Below, piece by piece: positions 12,904-14,839 of a stretch of DNA of 14,839 nt. The notes beneath the pieces are model-generated. The model searched no databases. It was not told the origin of the DNA and saw nothing but the letters and a program-made list of their open reading frames with translations. Location of the stretch: positions 1 through 14,839 of the forward strand of contig DFYS01000057.1 in the NCBI GenBank assembly GCA_002383405.1, in the 5' to 3' direction. Source of the DNA: Moorella sp. UBA4076. Lineage in GTDB: Bacteria > Bacillota > DSM-521 > Neomoorellales > Neomoorellaceae. A program made the translations under genes and the position numbers. The first letter of the stretch is position 1; each line of letters starts with the position of its first letter.

Positions 12904-13262
12904 TGAAGGTCGCTATTGCAACTGATGGAAATATGGTAGCTGAACATTTTGGCCGTTGTTCCCAGTACAGCCTATTTAACATTGCCGATGGGAAGGTAAT
13001 CAGTAAAGAGGTAATCGCCAATCCAGGGCACCAGCCCGATTTTCTGCCCGGCTATCTGGCCGATCTGGGGGTTACCTGCGTCATTGTCAGCGGTATCGGC
13101 AGCCGCGCCGTAAATTTATTTTGCGAAAAGGGGATAGATGTCATCAGTGGTGCCGGCGGCCCCATCGAGGCAGTAGTGAATGCCTATCTGGGCGGCAGGC
13201 TTCAGAGTACCGGCGAGACCTGCAGTCATGATCATGAAGGCCACGAAGGTTGGGGTAATTAG
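12903..13262 (+). CDS. NifX/MTH1175-like protein 2 with His-rich tail
   Basis: A second PF02579-family protein of 119 residues: MKVAIATDGNMVAEHFGRCSQYSLF at the start (quoted as two motifs, MKVAIATDG and EHFGRC), then LGVTCVIVSGIGSRAVNLF and KGIDVISGAGGPIEAVV. The tail CSHDHEGHEGWGN has three His, one Cys and acidic residues and may bind metal. The canonical EHFGRC is kept here, whereas the first copy reads PRFGRC. Start TAATG overlap with copy 1. A 135-nt gap to the ferredoxin gene holds an AACCATGGTT palindrome near 13343 but no clear promoter. Confidence 0.87.
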   Translation: MKVAIATDGNMVAEHFGRCSQYSLFNIADGKVISKEVIANPGHQPDFLPGYLADLGVTCVIVSGIGSRAVNLFCEKGIDVISGAGGPIEAVVNAYLGGRLQSTGETCSHDHEGHEGWGN

Positions 13263-13397
13263 TGAAACGCGGAAACGCCGTTAGAGCGGTGCCTTCTTGC
13301 GCCAGATTAATTTGGTAATAAACCTGTCAGGCACTGATTGAACCATGGTTTAGCACTGGAAAGCATCGCATATCTCATTTCGGGGAGGAATATAAAA

Positions 13398-13568
13398 ATG
13401 GCCGCCAGAGTTGACGAGGATAAATGTACCGGGTGCGGCAGCTGCGTTGAGGTATGTCCCGCAGGAGCTATTACCGTTGATCGCATCGCTGCTATTGACG
13501 CCGAGGCCTGCCTGGAGTGCGGTGCCTGCGTTGACGAATGTCCAAACGAAGCTATCAGCCTTGAGTAG
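13398..13568 (+). CDS. Small 2[4Fe-4S] ferredoxin
   Basis: A 56-residue clostridial-type ferredoxin. Two clusters of cysteines are visible: CTGCGSCVEVCP and CLECGACVDECP, each a CxxCxxCxxxCP motif, separated by the usual linker. ATG at 13398 is chosen because GGGGAGGA (13382-13389) lies upstream and the fold begins at once; the open frame to 13338 lacks a site. It ends three bases before the next ATG. It likely carries electrons or clusters for the ATPases and NifX-like proteins encoded with it. Confidence 0.92.
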   Translation: MAARVDEDKCTGCGSCVEVCPAGAITVDRIAAIDAEACLECGACVDECPNEAISLE

Positions 13569-13571
13569 GGT

Positions 13572-14456
13572 ATGGTGAAGCCAATGATTATTTCGGTGGC
13601 CAGCGGCAAAGGGGGCACCGGGAAGACGACCATCGTGACCAACCTGGCCCTGGCTCTGGCTTGCAAAATGCCGGTTCAAGTTCTGGACTGCGATGTCGAA
13701 GAACCCAATGCTCACCTCTTCCTGCACCCGGAATTCCAGGAAGAGGAGGAAGTGACCCTGCCGGTTCCGGAAGTTGATAGTCAAAAGTGTGATGGCTGTG
13801 GTCAATGCAGTGAGGCCTGCGCTTTCCACGCCCTGGCTGTCACCGGCGGCAAGGTTATTATTTTTCCGGAGATATGTCACGGTTGCGGCGGCTGCGCGCT
13901 GGTTTGTCCCCGGGGGGCGATTACGGAAAAGCCCCACCGTATCGGCATGGTAGCTGCGGGCCGGGCCGGCAAAATAGCTTTTGCCCACGGTAAAATTGAT
14001 GTCGGCAACCCCCTGGCACCGCCGGTGGTTAAAGCGGTGAAAAAAAGAGCCAGCAGGGAAGGGTTGACCCTCATCGACGCGCCGCCGGGTACTTCCTGCC
14101 CCGTGGTGGCTGCTGTGAAGGATAGCGATTTCTGCCTGCTGGTAACGGAACCCACCCCCTTCGGCTTGAACGATTTGCGACTGGCCGTGGGTATGGTACG
14201 GGAACTGGGTGTCCCCTTTGCGGTAGTTATCAATCGGTCTACCCTGGGGGACCTGCGGGTGGAACGTTATTGCCGCCAGGAGCGTATCCCTGTCCTTCTA
14301 AAAATCCCCTTTGATAAAAGGTATGCTGCCACCTACGCTCGGGGAAAGTGCCTGGTGGAAGAATTCCCTGACTGGGTAGCAGCTTTTGTCGGCCTCTGGC
14401 AGGAAATAGAGAGGTTGGTGGCACAGAATGCAAGAGCTGCTGGTAATCAGCGGTAA
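13572..14456 (+). CDS. MinD/ParA-family ATPase with inserted ferredoxin domain
   Basis: A 294-residue P-loop ATPase. The deviant Walker A SGKGGTGKTT (11-20) with signature Lys13 marks the MinD/Mrp/NifH class; the switch regions LDCDVEEPNAH and LIDAPPGTSCPV follow. Between them lies a complete 2[4Fe-4S] insertion: CDGCGQCSEAC (Cys73, 76, 79, 83) and CHGCGGCALVCP (Cys102, 105, 108, 112). Late motifs include VTEPTPFGLNDLRL and VINRS. Such ferredoxin-MinD fusions usually occur in pairs beside NifX-like proteins and ferredoxins in anaerobes. An Fe-S carrier or redox-gated assembly role is supposed but unproven. Its 3' end overlaps the second ATPase by 29 nt. Confidence 0.92.
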   Translation: MVKPMIISVASGKGGTGKTTIVTNLALALACKMPVQVLDCDVEEPNAHLFLHPEFQEEEEVTLPVPEVDSQKCDGCGQCSEACAFHALAVTGGKVIIFPEICHGCGGCALVCPRGAITEKPHRIGMVAAGRAGKIAFAHGKIDVGNPLAPPVVKAVKKRASREGLTLIDAPPGTSCPVVAAVKDSDFCLLVTEPTPFGLNDLRLAVGMVRELGVPFAVVINRSTLGDLRVERYCRQERIPVLLKIPFDKRYAATYARGKCLVEEFPDWVAAFVGLWQEIERLVAQNARAAGNQR

Positions 14457-14839
14457 GGGCGGGACCGGTAAAACCTCGCTGGTAGCCGCCCTGGCGACCC
14501 TGGCGGAGGATAAGGTCCTGGCCGACTGCGATGTCGACGCTGCCGACCTGCACCTGCTGTTGCGGCCGGAAGTAGAAAGCGTCAATGAATTCTACGGCTC
14601 ATCTAAAGCGGTGCTCGATGCCGATCTCTGTACCGGGTGCGGCCGCTGCCAGGAGGTTTGCCGGTTTGATGCCGTCATCACAACAACGACAAACCAGCGG
14701 CCTGTTACAAAAACGCCTCTTGCCTCTATTTTCACGGTAGGCGCCCATGCCGCTTGCGAGCGGCACCAGCAGAGGGATGAAAACGGTGAGGTGAAGGGCT
14801 TCCAATCTGAAACTGGCACAGCCAGTTCCTACCAGCCTC
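14428..14839 (+). CDS. Second MinD/ParA-family ferredoxin ATPase, cut by window end
   Basis: The first 137 residues are visible. The deviant Walker A SGKGGTGKTS (8-17) and ADCDVDAADLHLLL match the partner ATPase. One cluster motif is complete, CTGCGRCQEVC (Cys68, 71, 74, 78). Where the second ferredoxin motif should be, the frame reads HAACERHQQRDENGEVKGF, with only Cys110. A later stretch GFQSETG may correspond to the family's usual WFISETRYG segment. So either the second cluster is lost or this stretch holds sequence errors. The start ATG overlaps the previous gene by 29 nt, indicating coupling and a likely complex of the two ATPases. Confidence 0.85.
   Translation, partial: MQELLVISGKGGTGKTSLVAALATLAEDKVLADCDVDAADLHLLLRPEVESVNEFYGSSKAVLDADLCTGCGRCQEVCRFDAVITTTTNQRPVTKTPLASIFTVGAHAACERHQQRDENGEVKGFQSETGTASSYQP

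Noticed and set aside
13350..13988. 212-residue minus-strand frame across the ferredoxin and MinD genes
   Set aside because: Antisense of clear ferredoxin and P-loop coding sequence; no independent evidence.
12523..14839. Reading the NifX-like genes as part of a nitrogenase cluster
   Set aside because: No nifH, nifD, nifK, nifE, nifN or nifB-type radical SAM gene is in the window; PF02579 proteins with MinD-ferredoxin ATPases also occur in non-diazotrophs.

Overview
The codon use, the strong Shine-Dalgarno sites (GGAGG type), the frequent GTG and TTG starts and the gene content (HD-GYP and GGDEF signalling, NifX-like plus MinD/ferredoxin ATPases, tandem crcB) suggest a moderately GC-rich anaerobic Gram-positive of the Clostridia. 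The Moorella/Thermoanaerobacterales group fits best, but that is an inference from gene style and not a database match.

Layout. 1-3045 holds second-messenger genes. A REC-HD-GYP response regulator (c-di-GMP hydrolysis) runs rightward and meets a leftward two-gene operon, a hypothetical protein followed by a CBS-CBS-GGDEF protein. 3124-3510 is a decayed patch with a truncated LuxR-type helix-turn-helix and a coupled 59-residue membrane peptide. 3587-4755 is a lone radical SAM protein behind a near-consensus promoter with two palindromes. 4845-6566, leftward, is a DUF815-type AAA+ ATPase with a long Ala/Pro/Ser-rich linker.

6719-10175 is a zinc-uptake locus: znuA, then a 358-nt gap carrying a hairpin and a dispersed repeat, then tightly overlapping znuC, znuB and a Fur-family regulator (zur). 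ZnuC has an unusual Walker A (GANGAAKTT, with Ala where Gly is near-invariant). 10304-11073 is a Cys-rich DUF1847-like protein with its own promoter. A second copy of the 110-bp repeat follows. 11344-12419 is a complete fluoride-resistance unit: promoter, fluoride riboswitch, intrinsic terminator, two crcB genes and a terminator. 12450 to the window end is a metal/Fe-S module: two NifX/MTH1175-like proteins, a 2[4Fe-4S] ferredoxin and two MinD-family ATPases with inserted ferredoxin domains, the second cut by the window edge.

How the parts connect. The promoters of the DUF1847-like gene and of the NifX-like operon are copies of each other (50 of 60 bases identical) and share a motif near the transcription start. 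A related ten-mer lies just downstream of the znuA promoter. This suggests that zinc uptake, the DUF1847-like protein and the NifX/ferredoxin/MinD module may answer to a common metalloregulator. That link is the most interesting unproven idea in the window. No tRNA, rRNA, CRISPR array or intact transposase was seen.
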